DNA of 64,000 bases from Saccharibacillus endophyticus (lineage in GTDB: Bacteria; Bacillota; Bacilli; Paenibacillales; Paenibacillaceae): NCBI RefSeq assembly GCF_013185185.1, contig NZ_JAAZWE010000003.1, positions 682,001 through 746,000 on the forward strand, in the 5' to 3' direction. The notes under the pieces are model-generated. The model was not told where the DNA came from and made no database searches. It saw nothing but the letters and a program-made list of their open reading frames with translations. Position numbers and translations under genes: made by a program. Below are positions 17,591 through 26,138 of this stretch, in pieces; positions within the stretch are counted from its first letter, which is position 1, and every line of letters begins with the position of its first letter.

Positions 17591-17755
17591 ATGAATATGA
17601 GCGTACATAACCTAATGGCTTTTCATTCGCAATACACCAGACCGCAACCGGCAGCCTCACCTCAAAAAAACACGAACAACGATCAGGAACGGACATTCCA
17701 CGAGATCCTGAAAGAAAAAATGGCTCGTTCCGCAATGAATATGAACTTCAAATAA
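17591..17755 (+). CDS. 54-residue unknown protein
   Basis: The product starts MNMSVHNLMAFHSQY and has a Pro/Gln/Asn-rich middle and a helical end with FHEILKEKMARS. It lacks a signal peptide, a membrane segment and cysteines. GGGAGGG (17575-17581) lies nine bases before ATG, which supports real translation and this start over the longer frame. The F-x-E-I-L-K-E-K-M segment recalls the N-terminus of small flagellar-operon proteins, but the rest is too short to claim this. Long structured leader and no partner genes. Confidence 0.55.
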   Translation: MNMSVHNLMAFHSQYTRPQPAASPQKNTNNDQERTFHEILKEKMARSAMNMNFK

Positions 17756-17944
17756 ATAGACTGATCTTTTGACCTGCTTTCCTTTTCAACTCTACATACC
17801 AACATAAAAACGGCTTTCCATGCCCATACGTGTATAATGAAAGCAGACAAACTGGAATTAACGGAAGTGAATCCAATTTAAAAAAAAGGAAAGCATACAA
17901 GCCCAAATGCCGAGGAGTTTTCTATTTTAAGTACAGAAGCTTAA

Positions 17945-18040
17945 AGCGAAGGGATAAATTCAGTGAAAGACGCCTTTGAGCTCGTTAGGCCGGAGGCTAA
18001 ATGTGCGAAACAGCGTCTTGAACGAATTTATCCCGTAGCG
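17945..18040 (-). repeat. Dispersed palindromic element, copy 4 (short form)
   Basis: In the 358-base gap 17756-18113, perfect 11-base outer arms GGGATAAATTC (17951-17961) and GAATTTATCCC (18024-18034) enclose GACGC (17969-17973) and GCGTC (18013-18017). The centre has a short stem TTAG/CTAA around GCCGGAGG. GACGCCTTTGAGCTCG and ACAGCGTCTT match copy 3 read in the same direction. The rest of the gap holds a TATAAT (17833-17838) without a convincing -35 box. Confidence 0.75.
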
Positions 18041-18113
18041 TACCAAGCTTCCCCTTCAAATAGAACTTCCTCGACATCTTCGGCGAGTATGGTTTCAAAG
18101 GAGGCATCCGTCC

Positions 18114-18428
18114 ATGGAATTCGATTTTACGACTATCGTTTTGGCGATTATTGTTTTTTCGCTGATGCTGATGGTTATTGGCCTGCGTTTTGAGGTGAGA
18201 AGTTTGCGTGAGGAGATTAATCGGCTCGCCGATTCGCCGCGCTTCCATCGCCCTTCGTCCATGATAGGATCAAGCGATGGCGAACAAGCACCGAGATCTT
18301 CCTCGGAAGGCGATGAGATACTGCGTTCGCTCGTAGCCAAAGGGCGTAAGATCGAAGCGATCAAAGAAGCAAGGGAAATGTACAACTTCTCGCTGAAAGA
18401 AGCTAAAAACTACGTAGAATCGCTCTAA
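18114..18428 (+). CDS. Membrane-anchored protein with L7/L12 C-terminal-like domain
   Basis: The 104-residue product has one N-terminal membrane helix (about 7-24, TIVLAIIVFSLMLMVIGL), a short coiled stretch (EVRSLREEINRLAD), a Ser-rich linker, and a C-terminal segment LVAKGRKIEAIKEAREM followed by SLKEAKNYVESL. That last part is the helix-turn-helix signature of the ribosomal L7/L12 C-terminal domain (GKKIEAIK..., LKEAKDYVE), which on the ribosome recruits translation factors. Why it is tethered to the membrane is unknown. AAAGGAGG lies eight bases before ATG. Confidence 0.8.
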   Translation: MEFDFTTIVLAIIVFSLMLMVIGLRFEVRSLREEINRLADSPRFHRPSSMIGSSDGEQAPRSSSEGDEILRSLVAKGRKIEAIKEAREMYNFSLKEAKNYVESL

Positions 18429-18455
18429 CAATCCAACAATGATAAGTCAGCTAGG

Positions 18456-18484
18456 AAGCCGCGGCATATGCCTGCGGCTTTTGC
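18456..18484 (+). terminator. Terminator after the L7/L12-like gene
   Basis: AAGCCGC-GGC pairs with GCC-T-GCGGCTT (one bulged T) over a four-base loop and is followed by TTTTGC; the T run is short. Confidence 0.55.
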
Positions 18485-18636
18485 TGCACCTTGATCAGTC
18501 GATCGGAGTCGCGTAGGACTCAAGAAGGAGATGAAGTTCAATCGCTCGGTGGAGCCGCTGGGGCGAGGTTGGCGTTACAATGAACGGGAAGACGGAAATC
18601 GGCTTTAGGCAATTAGAAAAGTCGGGAGGGAACCTT

Positions 18637-19353
18637 ATGTTCGATTCGACGCGGATTTCGGAATATACACAGCCGGAATCCTATCCGCTGCCGCGTACCG
18701 AGGACGGGTTTGTGCATGCCGTTCGGCCGCAGGGGATGGAACTGACCAACGCCAGGGCAATGGCTTTGGCCGATAAGCTGGCGCGCTTCCATGCGTTTGC
18801 TTATCGCTTGTATTTGAAGCTTCGTTTCGGAGGAGAGATTCATTATCGCTGGACCTTCCTGTCCGAACTGAACATTCGGCGCGGTGACCGCGTGTTGGAG
18901 ATTTCGGTCGGGACCGGGGCGAATTTGCCGATCCTGCCTGCGGGCACTCAGTTGTACGGTTTGGATTTGTCCCAAGCGATGCTGCGTCAAGCTGCCCGAC
19001 ATTTGAAGGAGTGGGGCATGGAGGCGGAGTTGATTCACGGCGAAGCGGAGCATCTGCCTTTTCGCAGCGAGTCGTTCGATTGCGTATATCATGTCGGCGG
19101 GCTGGCCGACTTCAGCGATCCCTCCAAAGCGCTGCGCGAAATGATTCGGGTCGCCAAAAGCGGGACCAAGCTGCTGATCGCAGACGAAACCGATCGTCAT
19201 AAGCGCGAGCGGAGGCCCCGAATTTCGCTGGCGAAAAAAACAGACCCCCAGCGCCCCTACATTTTGACGATGCTTCCTGCCGGAATGCTGGATGTTCAGT
19301 ACGAGGAAGTCTGCAAAGGAGCGATGTATCGATTAACGTTCCGCAAGCCTTGA
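18637..19353 (+). CDS. Class I SAM-dependent methyltransferase, UbiE-like
   Basis: The 238-residue product has the class I methyltransferase core: motif I VLEISVGTGANLPIL (about 84-98), the acidic end of strand 2 in LYGLDLSQAML (about 104-114), a region GEAEHLPFRSESFDCVYHVGGL (about 132-153) and the post-core strand. This arrangement and SFDCVYHVG are typical of UbiE/COQ5-like and related small-molecule methyltransferases. The substrate cannot be read. The ATG at 18637 is chosen over 18580 because GGGAGGG lies seven bases before it. It is monocistronic. Confidence 0.82.
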   Translation: MFDSTRISEYTQPESYPLPRTEDGFVHAVRPQGMELTNARAMALADKLARFHAFAYRLYLKLRFGGEIHYRWTFLSELNIRRGDRVLEISVGTGANLPILPAGTQLYGLDLSQAMLRQAARHLKEWGMEAELIHGEAEHLPFRSESFDCVYHVGGLADFSDPSKALREMIRVAKSGTKLLIADETDRHKRERRPRISLAKKTDPQRPYILTMLPAGMLDVQYEEVCKGAMYRLTFRKP

Positions 19354-19404
19354 CGCCTATACATACGACGGATAAGCCAGTGTCCTATACCTCAGTCCCG
19401 GTTG

Positions 19405-19476
19405 AAAAAAAGCGCTTTTCGGCGATGAACGATCCTTCCATAAGGAAGAGAGGTTCACGACGAAAAGCGCTTTTTT
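19405..19476. terminator. Bidirectional terminator between methyltransferase and mrp operon
   Basis: A perfect 16-pair stem (AAAAAAGCGCTTTTCG near 19406-19421 with CGAAAAGCGCTTTTTT at 19461-19476) encloses a second hairpin CTTCC/GGAAG. A and T runs on both ends let it stop the methyltransferase transcript and the mrp transcript. Confidence 0.88.
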
Positions 19477-19485
19477 AAGATCGAT

Positions 19486-19986
19486 TTACGTTTCTTTCGG
19501 TTCCGGGGGCTCTTGGCGTCCGCTTTGCTGCTCGGAAGGTTCCTTAAGCGTCGGCGGTTCTCCAGGCATGTCGTCGGGTTTTGCAGCGTCGGACATGGCG
19601 GCTCCGGACGTTCCGGCATCCGGTACGCCTGCCGCTTTGGCAGCGTCGGCGAGCTCGTCCTGAATGCTGCCCGTCCAAAGAGGAACGCCGCTTCGGTGGG
19701 CAGCCCGTCCGTTCAAATGCCCGGCAACCGGAGCCGTAATGAAAAAGAATACGATGCCGAGCAAGATGTTCATGCTGGCGGTCTGCATGCTGGACGCGAA
19801 ATACAGGAACACGCCCGTCAGCACGCACAGCACGCCGAGCGTCGCGCTTTTCGTGGCGGCATGCGATCGTAAATAGACATCGGGCAGCCGAATCAGGCCA
19901 AAGGCGCTGAATACGCTGAGCAGGGCGCCGAGCAGGATCAGCAGCACCGACAACCATTCAATCAGGAGTTGAATCGTCTGGAGCAT
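19486..19986 (-). CDS. mrpG: Na+/H+ antiporter subunit G
   Basis: The 166-residue MrpG/MnhG protein has three membrane helices (about 8-28, 42-62, 70-88) and the family segment FGLIRLPDVYLRSHAATKSATLG near 29-51. It is the smallest-function subunit of the heteromeric Mrp antiporter. Unusually, after residue 95 it carries a 70-residue hydrophilic tail rich in Ala, Pro, Asp and Glu, whereas typical MrpG proteins end near 110-125. It is the last gene of the operon and overlaps mrpF by 29 bases. Confidence 0.93.
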   Translation of the reverse strand: MLQTIQLLIEWLSVLLILLGALLSVFSAFGLIRLPDVYLRSHAATKSATLGVLCVLTGVFLYFASSMQTASMNILLGIVFFFITAPVAGHLNGRAAHRSGVPLWTGSIQDELADAAKAAGVPDAGTSGAAMSDAAKPDDMPGEPPTLKEPSEQQSGRQEPPEPKET

Positions 19987-20248
19987 CCAGCACCCGCCCC
20001 CTTTCCATGTAACGAGCCAAGGCCACGGTCCCGATAAAAGCCAGAATGCCCATCAGCAGCACCAACTCGAAGTAGGCCGTAGAGCGTGTGTAAGCGCCGG
20101 CAATGGCAACCTCGGCAGCCACATTGACTCCGATGGTGTCCAGCGCGGCGATTCGGTCGGCGATCGAAGGGCCTTTGAGTACCCGATAGAGGCATCCGCC
20201 GATCGCCAAGGCAAGCAGCATCATCGAAATGAGCAGTACGGTTTGCAT
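19958..20248 (-). CDS. mrpF: Na+/H+ antiporter subunit F
   Basis: The 96-residue MrpF/MnhF subunit has three membrane helices and the diagnostic YRVLKGPSIADRIAALDTIG (about 21-40). It starts one base inside the stop of mrpE and its last 29 bases overlap mrpG, indicating translational coupling. It contributes to the membrane domain of the Mrp complex. Confidence 0.94.
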   Translation of the reverse strand: MQTVLLISMMLLALAIGGCLYRVLKGPSIADRIAALDTIGVNVAAEVAIAGAYTRSTAYFELVLLMGILAFIGTVALARYMERGRVLDAPDDSTPD

Positions 20249-20733
20249 CAGCTTCGGGTCACCTCCATAATGGCTCTTTCGAACGTTTCGCGAATATGCT
20301 TTTCGACGCTGTGGGCTTCCTTCATATCCATGGCATGAATGTAAAGCGTCTTTTCGTCATGACTCACTTCCAGCAGCAGCGTGCCGGGAGTCAGGTTCAT
20401 CAATCCGCACAGCAGCGTCAGCTCCCAGCCGGGTTTCAAATCGGTTTCGTAAGCGAAAATTCCCGGCGACAGCGTCAATTTGGGCTTGATGATCTGGACA
20501 ATGACAGCGAATGAAGAAACAATCAATTCTTTCAGCAGCAGTCCGAGCAGTTTGACGCAAGCCCACACTTTTCGCGGATAAAAAGGTTGAGGGAAAAATC
20601 GTCGCATCAGCGTCATCAGCAGCAATCCGATCAATAACCCGACAAGGAAGCCGGATATCGTCATGTCGCGCATGAGCAGCATCCAGACGAAGGCAATGAC
20701 CAGATTGAGCAGCAGTTGAAAAGCCAAAGGCAT
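20248..20733 (-). CDS. mrpE: Na+/H+ antiporter subunit E
   Basis: The 161-residue MrpE/MnhE subunit has two N-terminal membrane helices (AFQLLLNLVIAFVWMLLM and ISGFLVGLLIGLLLMTLM), then VWACVKLLGLLLKELIVSSFAVI and the conserved LTLLCGLMNLTPGTLLLEV (about 107-125) before a cytoplasmic domain. It directly abuts the mrpD stop (20734). Confidence 0.94.
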   Translation of the reverse strand: MPLAFQLLLNLVIAFVWMLLMRDMTISGFLVGLLIGLLLMTLMRRFFPQPFYPRKVWACVKLLGLLLKELIVSSFAVIVQIIKPKLTLSPGIFAYETDLKPGWELTLLCGLMNLTPGTLLLEVSHDEKTLYIHAMDMKEAHSVEKHIRETFERAIMEVTRS

Positions 20734-22212
20734 CTACTCCTTAAATACGGCTTGAATATAGATCGACGGGTCGGTTAAAATGTCCGCCGCACGTTGCATA
20801 TACGGCATGACCGGTTCGGCAAAAACGCCAAGAAGAATAATCAACATCATCAGCGGCGCCGACGCAAGCAGCAGCTTCCGGGATTGTTTCCAGTGCGCTT
20901 CGCGCGGCCGTCGTGCTTTGCCCCAAAATCCGAGGATGAAAATCTTGATCAGCGAGTACAGCAGCATCAAGGTCAACAACACGCCTGCTGCCGCCACGAT
21001 ATACTGCCCGTTTTCCAGACTTCCCTGAATGATCAATAATTTGCCCGGGAACCCGCTGAGCGGCGGAATGCCGACGACCGCAAGCGAGGCGATCAGGAAC
21101 ATCCATCCGAGCAAAGGGGAATGGCTCAGCACGCCGCCCATACGGTTGATACGTTCCGTCCCCGTTTCCGCTACCAATATCCCGGCTAACAGGAACAGCA
21201 GTGCTTTAACGATCATATCGTGTACCAGGTAGAAGACGGCTCCTTTGAGCGCATCTTCGTTGGATACGGCAAGCGCCAGCGAGATGAATCCGATACTGGC
21301 GATTACATTGTAGCCGAGAATCCGGTTGACGTTGGTCTGTGATACCGCGCCGAAGCCTCCAAGTATGATCGTGGCGACGGCCATGGTCCCGATCAGCATA
21401 TGGGTGACCTGGACTTCATGATAGAAGATCAGGGTAAACGTCCGAATCAGCGCATACATCCCGACTTTGGTGAGCAGAGCACCGAATAAGGCGGAGATGG
21501 CAGCAGGCGGAGCACCGTAGGAGCCGGGCAGCCAGAAGAACAAGAACAGCCCGGCTTTGACGCTGAATACGACAAGCAGCAGCGCGGAGACGACCGTGAT
21601 CGGTCCGGTCTGTCCGCTTTCTGCGATCCGCATCGATAGATGCGCCAGATTCAGCGTCCCCGTTGCTCCGTACAAATAAGCGACGGAAGCGACGAACAGT
21701 GTCGAAGACAATACGTTAATTAAAATGTAATGCAGCGTTTCCCGGAATTGACGTTTGGTTCCGCCCAGCACGATCAATGCGTACGAAGACATCAACATCA
21801 ACTCGAAGCAGACGAACAGGTTGAACAGGTCGCCGGTCAGGAACGAACCGTTGACCCCGGCAATCATGAAGTGAACAAGCGAATAAAAATAATGTCGTTC
21901 CCGTTCTTCGTCGATGCCGCGGAACGAGTACCATAGGCAGCATGCGGTCACGATCGAAGCGGCCAACACCAGCAGTACGGCGAACATGTCCGCAACCAAC
22001 ACGATCCCGTAAGGAGGCGCCCAACCGCTCATATTGAGCGTCTGAATACCGGTTGTACGCACCTGAACCATCAGGAAGATCGCAACGGCAACGTTCAGCA
22101 GGGAGCTGAGAAGACTGATCCAGCGTTGCAGTTTGAGTTTATTATGCAGAAAAATGAGCAAAACGGCTGTAAACAACGGAATCAAGAGTGGAGCGACTAC
22201 CCAGTTGTTCAT
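20734..22212 (-). CDS. mrpD: Na+/H+ antiporter subunit D
   Basis: The 492-residue MrpD subunit is a 14-helix relative of the proton-pumping subunits of complex I (NuoM/NuoN type). The core contains the conserved glutamate in CFELMLMSSYAL (about 133-144), lysine in VKAGLFLFFWLPGSYGAPP (about 220-238) and VHDMIVKALLFLLAG (about 325-340). With MrpA it forms the ion-translocating part. Its start overlaps the mrpC end by four bases. Confidence 0.96.
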   Translation of the reverse strand: MNNWVVAPLLIPLFTAVLLIFLHNKLKLQRWISLLSSLLNVAVAIFLMVQVRTTGIQTLNMSGWAPPYGIVLVADMFAVLLVLAASIVTACCLWYSFRGIDEERERHYFYSLVHFMIAGVNGSFLTGDLFNLFVCFELMLMSSYALIVLGGTKRQFRETLHYILINVLSSTLFVASVAYLYGATGTLNLAHLSMRIAESGQTGPITVVSALLLVVFSVKAGLFLFFWLPGSYGAPPAAISALFGALLTKVGMYALIRTFTLIFYHEVQVTHMLIGTMAVATIILGGFGAVSQTNVNRILGYNVIASIGFISLALAVSNEDALKGAVFYLVHDMIVKALLFLLAGILVAETGTERINRMGGVLSHSPLLGWMFLIASLAVVGIPPLSGFPGKLLIIQGSLENGQYIVAAAGVLLTLMLLYSLIKIFILGFWGKARRPREAHWKQSRKLLLASAPLMMLIILLGVFAEPVMPYMQRAADILTDPSIYIQAVFKE

Positions 22213-22565
22213 CGGCGACGCCCCCTATGTTTGGAAGATTCGCTGCGCATCCGATCCATGTCGGTCGTATCCAGTTTCTGATAAGCCCGATAAGACAAAA
22301 CAAGGAAAAAGGCGGTGATTCCGAAGTTGATGACGATCGAAGTCAGAATCAAAGCTTGCGGCAGCGGGTCGACAAATTCTTCTTTGCCTCGACCGAGCAG
22401 CGGCGCCGCACCGGTCTTAAGCATGGACATGGCCATCAAAAGCAAATGCACGGCATGCGTCAGCAGCGAGGTGCCGAGCACGATCCGCAATAAGTCCTGA
22501 GTCAAAATCAGATAGATTCCGACGGCGAATAACACGCCGACGATCACGGCTACGACGACTTCCAT
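22209..22565 (-). CDS. mrpC: Na+/H+ antiporter subunit C
   Basis: The 118-residue subunit is a three-helix NuoK-like protein: GVLFAVGIYLILTQDLLRIVLG near 10-31 and DPLPQALILTSIVINFGITAF near 66-86, which is the family hallmark. It shares one base with mrpB and four with mrpD. The C-terminus is basic (KHRGRRR). Confidence 0.95.
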   Translation of the reverse strand: MEVVVAVIVGVLFAVGIYLILTQDLLRIVLGTSLLTHAVHLLLMAMSMLKTGAAPLLGRGKEEFVDPLPQALILTSIVINFGITAFFLVLSYRAYQKLDTTDMDRMRSESSKHRGRRR

Positions 22566-22990
22566 CAGTTATCCTCTCCGATCGTGAGCAGAATCGTCAT
22601 GGTCACGCCCACGACTGCCAGATAAACGCCCAGATCGAAAATCAAGGCCGTATGGAGCTCGGTTTCGCCGAGCAGAGGAAGCTGAAAATAGCCGAAAGCA
22701 TGCTTCAGGAACGGTTCGCCGAACAGCAGGGAGCCGGTTCCGCCGCAAAGGGCAATCAGCAAGCCGACCGCCGTAACGATTTTGAAGTCGATCGGGATAA
22801 CCTTGCGCACCGTCTCGATATCGTAAGCGAGCGCGAGCAGCAGCAGGGCACCGGCGCTCATCAGTCCGGCGATAAAACCGCCGCCGGGACTGCCGTGGCC
22901 GGTGAAAAACAAATACAAAGCGAACGCCAAAATAATAAAGACGACGATCTTGGAGATGTTTTGCAGAAAAACGTCGCTGCCTCTAGGCAT
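22565..22990 (-). CDS. mrpB: Na+/H+ antiporter subunit B
   Basis: The 141-residue subunit has four membrane helices and the family pattern FFTGHGSPGGGFIAGL (about 28-43) and DLGVYLAVVGV (about 118-128). It overlaps the 3' end of mrpA by eight bases. MrpB-type domains also occur at the C-terminus of MrpA and interact with it in the complex. Confidence 0.95.
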   Translation of the reverse strand: MPRGSDVFLQNISKIVVFIILAFALYLFFTGHGSPGGGFIAGLMSAGALLLLALAYDIETVRKVIPIDFKIVTAVGLLIALCGGTGSLLFGEPFLKHAFGYFQLPLLGETELHTALIFDLGVYLAVVGVTMTILLTIGEDN

Positions 22991-25661
22991 CCAGATCTCC
23001 TCCTTTCTTGCGGCTTTCGTCAGTTTCGGAATCCGGGTCCGACAAATCCGGATCGGAATCAGGCTCGAGTTCAGTTTCGAAATCGGAATCCGCGTTCTTT
23101 TCCTTGTCTGGAGCTTTGTCGTTCAGATCGCTCACGCAGTTGATCCAAGGTTCTTTTTTGCGCGAGACTTCAATCGGGCCGTCGTGTCCGTATTGATTTT
23201 TGCGGAAACGATCGGCCACGTCATCGGACTCGTCATCTTCGTGAGAAACATGGCGCGATCCTACGTCCGTTGCTTTGCGCCGCAGCTTGATCATGTTGTA
23301 AATACCGAGCGCTGCAACGCCGAGTACCATGATTTCGAGCATCGTATCGAATCCGCGGAAATCGACCAAGATGACGTTTACGATATTTTTTCCGCCGGCC
23401 GATTCATAACTTTCCCGAACATAATAGTCGGATACGGGATCGAACGGATTCGTACCCAGCACGGCAAGCGCAACAAGTGTCATCAACACGCCGACCGCAA
23501 TCGCCACCAGGAAATTCGGCAGGCGGAAACGTACGGCCCGTCTTTCCGTGCGCAGTTTAGGCAGATGATAGAAACAGAGCAGGTACAACGTTACCGAGAT
23601 GGATTCAACGACCATTTGCGTCAGTGCCAGATCGGGCGCGCGCAGGAATACGAACATCAACGTCATCAGATATCCGACCGACCCGGTCAAAATGATGGCG
23701 ACAGGACGGGACTTGGCGAACGGAACCGCAATAGCGGCCGCAGCCAATCCCAGCAGGATCACCCACTCGTAAGGCGCGATCTGCGCATAAGCGCCGACCC
23801 GGTAGCTGATATCGGTCGAACTGTACAGGATAAAGCCGAGAACAAGCATCATGAATCCGAGAATATACTTGACGTAGCTGCGCGACGAACCGTTCATGTA
23901 GAGCGAAGTTACCCGTACCGTAATGTGTTCGAAGAAGCGCAGACTGATATCGTAAAACCGATTGATCGATACCCGGCGCGGAATAAAAGCATACAGCTTC
24001 ATCCAGCGTCGTACGGTCAGAGCGAGAAGGATTCCGACTGCGACTACGGCGATGGTCATCCATAACGCAGGCGTGAAGCCGTGCCAAAGCTTGATGTCCA
24101 TCGGAAGGCGTTCGCCCGAAGCCGTGACGATCGGCATCATGGCTTCGGCAGCAGGGCGGATCAGCGAATAAGCGACCGTACCCGGGAAAAGACCGAGAAC
24201 AAGAGCCGACAAAGCCAATAATGCGGGAGGAAGCACCATAAGAAACGGAGCTTCGTGAATCTTTTTGTTCATCAATGGTTTTTTGCGCGGTCCCAAGAAG
24301 GTTCGGAACACGAACAGAACCGAGTACACGAACGTGAATACACTGGCGATCCAGGCTACGATAGGGAATAAGGCTGCCCATGTCGAAAGTCCGAATACTC
24401 CGGCGTGCAAAGGTTCGATTACGGAATCCAGAAACATTTCTTTACTGATGAATCCGCCGAAAGGAGGAATGCCCGCCATGGAGAACGCACCGAACAACGA
24501 GATGGTAAAGGTAACGGGCATGACTTGGGCGAGTCCGCCCAGCTTGCGAATGTCCCGCGTGCCGGTTTCGTGATCGATGATGCCGGCAGCCATGAATAAC
24601 GCGCCTTTGAACACGGCATGATTCAGCAGATGGAACATGGCGGCAGTTCCGGCGGCGGCGTACAGCAATTGCTCTTCCCCGTCGAAAATGCCCGCTAACG
24701 AGGAGAGGCCGAGCAAGGACATGATCAAACCCAACTGGCTGATCGTCGAATAGGCGAGAATGCCTTTGAGATCGGTTTGTTTGAGCGAAGCCACCGAGCC
24801 ATACAGCAAAGTAATCAATCCGCCGAGCGAGACGATCCAGAACCATTCCGCCGTTCCGGCGAAAATCGGGCTCATCCGCGCAACCAGGTACAGACCTGCT
24901 TTGACCATCGTCGCGGAATGCAGGTAAGCGCTGACCGGAGTCGGAGCTTCCATGGCGTCAGGCAGCCAGATGTGGAACGGATATTGAGCCGACTTGGTGA
25001 ACGCGCCGAGCAGAATCAAGACCATGGCCGGCAAAAATAAAGGGTGGGACATTAAGGGTGCCCCGGCTTCGAATAGTTCTCGAATCCGGTATGTTCCGCT
25101 CATCACATACAGCAGGATAAAACCGCTAAGCAGACCGAGGCCGCCCGCCATCGTAATCAGCAGGGACTTAAGCGCGCCGTAACGCGACCTGTGCTTTTCG
25201 TTTTTATAGCCGATCAGCAAGAATGAGGTGATACTGGTGAGTTCCCAGAATCCGTACAGCGTCAGCAGGTTGTCCGAGAGGACAAGCCCGAGCATGGCGC
25301 CCATGAAGACCAAGAGAAAAACATAAAACCGCGTTAACGATTCCTTGGCAGCATTCATATAGGCGATCGAATAAAGGGCAACGAGAACCCCCATTCCGGT
25401 AATCATCAGGGCGAACAACAGAGACAATCCATCGAGATAGACAGTGAACGAGATTCCGAGTGAAGGAATCCAATCGAACGATTCGACAATCGGGGAGCCG
25501 TCGCCGACATCGGCCAAGTAGCCGAGCAGCATTGCGAAGACGAAAGCCGACAATGCGGCTGCGAACCATCCTTTGTGCAAACGGGGAACCGCCTTTCCCA
25601 AAAAAGGGAGTAAAACGGCAAGCAAGAACGGCGACAGCGTCAAGAGATGGAGTAGGGACAA
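22983..25661 (-). CDS. mrpA: Na+/H+ antiporter subunit A (TTG start)
   Basis: The 892-residue subunit is the largest one: an NuoL-like part (residues 1 to about 600, with GFWELTSITSFLLIGY near 115 and YLHSATMVKAGLYL near 228) followed by an MrpB-like membrane part (to about 800). The last 85 residues form a hydrophilic, very acidic tail (repeated D/E/S/P), longer than usual. The start is TTG at 25661, placed six bases after AAAGGAG; upstream in-frame codons lack a ribosome site. It heads the seven-gene mrp operon, which exports Na+ for H+ and supports alkali and salt tolerance. Confidence 0.94.
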   Translation of the reverse strand: MSLLHLLTLSPFLLAVLLPFLGKAVPRLHKGWFAAALSAFVFAMLLGYLADVGDGSPIVESFDWIPSLGISFTVYLDGLSLLFALMITGMGVLVALYSIAYMNAAKESLTRFYVFLLVFMGAMLGLVLSDNLLTLYGFWELTSITSFLLIGYKNEKHRSRYGALKSLLITMAGGLGLLSGFILLYVMSGTYRIRELFEAGAPLMSHPLFLPAMVLILLGAFTKSAQYPFHIWLPDAMEAPTPVSAYLHSATMVKAGLYLVARMSPIFAGTAEWFWIVSLGGLITLLYGSVASLKQTDLKGILAYSTISQLGLIMSLLGLSSLAGIFDGEEQLLYAAAGTAAMFHLLNHAVFKGALFMAAGIIDHETGTRDIRKLGGLAQVMPVTFTISLFGAFSMAGIPPFGGFISKEMFLDSVIEPLHAGVFGLSTWAALFPIVAWIASVFTFVYSVLFVFRTFLGPRKKPLMNKKIHEAPFLMVLPPALLALSALVLGLFPGTVAYSLIRPAAEAMMPIVTASGERLPMDIKLWHGFTPALWMTIAVVAVGILLALTVRRWMKLYAFIPRRVSINRFYDISLRFFEHITVRVTSLYMNGSSRSYVKYILGFMMLVLGFILYSSTDISYRVGAYAQIAPYEWVILLGLAAAAIAVPFAKSRPVAIILTGSVGYLMTLMFVFLRAPDLALTQMVVESISVTLYLLCFYHLPKLRTERRAVRFRLPNFLVAIAVGVLMTLVALAVLGTNPFDPVSDYYVRESYESAGGKNIVNVILVDFRGFDTMLEIMVLGVAALGIYNMIKLRRKATDVGSRHVSHEDDESDDVADRFRKNQYGHDGPIEVSRKKEPWINCVSDLNDKAPDKEKNADSDFETELEPDSDPDLSDPDSETDESRKKGGDLDA

Positions 25662-25742
25662 ACGGCTTCTCCTTTCCGCTTCATATATTTCGGCTTGATC
25701 GCTTTTAACCAAGCTCAGACTGTTTTCGAAAGTTACTTTGGC

Positions 25743-25947
25743 GCGGGAGGCGAGAAGGCTCCGAGAGAATTTGCCAGCATAGGCTTCCGAAGTGCATTTC
25801 TTCGAAATGCTTTACAAGGCGCTGTCTCGCTTGGAAAACTTGATTGAAATTCAAGTGGAAGTTTTCCAAGTTCAAAGGCGTCTTGACCTGAATTTCTCTC
25901 TCCGCCTTCTCGCTTCTAGCTACGTTAGACTTTCTCGACACGTTGAA
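25743..25947 (+). repeat. Dispersed palindromic element, copy 2
   Basis: It lies in the 477-base gap between divergent mrpA and the GNAT gene. Outer arms are about GCGAGAAGG (25750-25758) with CCGCCTTCTCGC (25901-25912); the central stem TTGGAAAACTT (25831-25841) with AAGTTTTCCAA (25859-25869) is perfect but unrelated in sequence to copy 1. Side hairpin GCATTTC/GAAATGC lies near 25794-25809. Its 3' end TACGTTAGACTTTCTCGACA is repeated inverted at the start of copy 3. It lacks the second side hairpin seen in copies 1 and 3. Confidence 0.8.
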
Positions 25948-26138
25948 CTTGGTAGCTTTCAACCAAGCTTTACTTTTTAATATTACCCGAATTAAGGTAA
26001 CCAAAGCTAGTAAATTGGATTTTTATACGAAAAAGATCCCTGTTCGTCCATTTTCAGATGCTATGATGCGGACAGAAAAAAGTCATATCGCTGTTATCTA
26101 TTCTTACGGGTTGCCCAGTGACGCAAGGAGTGAGGAAG

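Noticed and set aside
15445-18113. CRISPR array suggested by repeated palindromes
   Set aside because: Copies are far apart, have variable lengths and no regular spacers; no cas gene is present.
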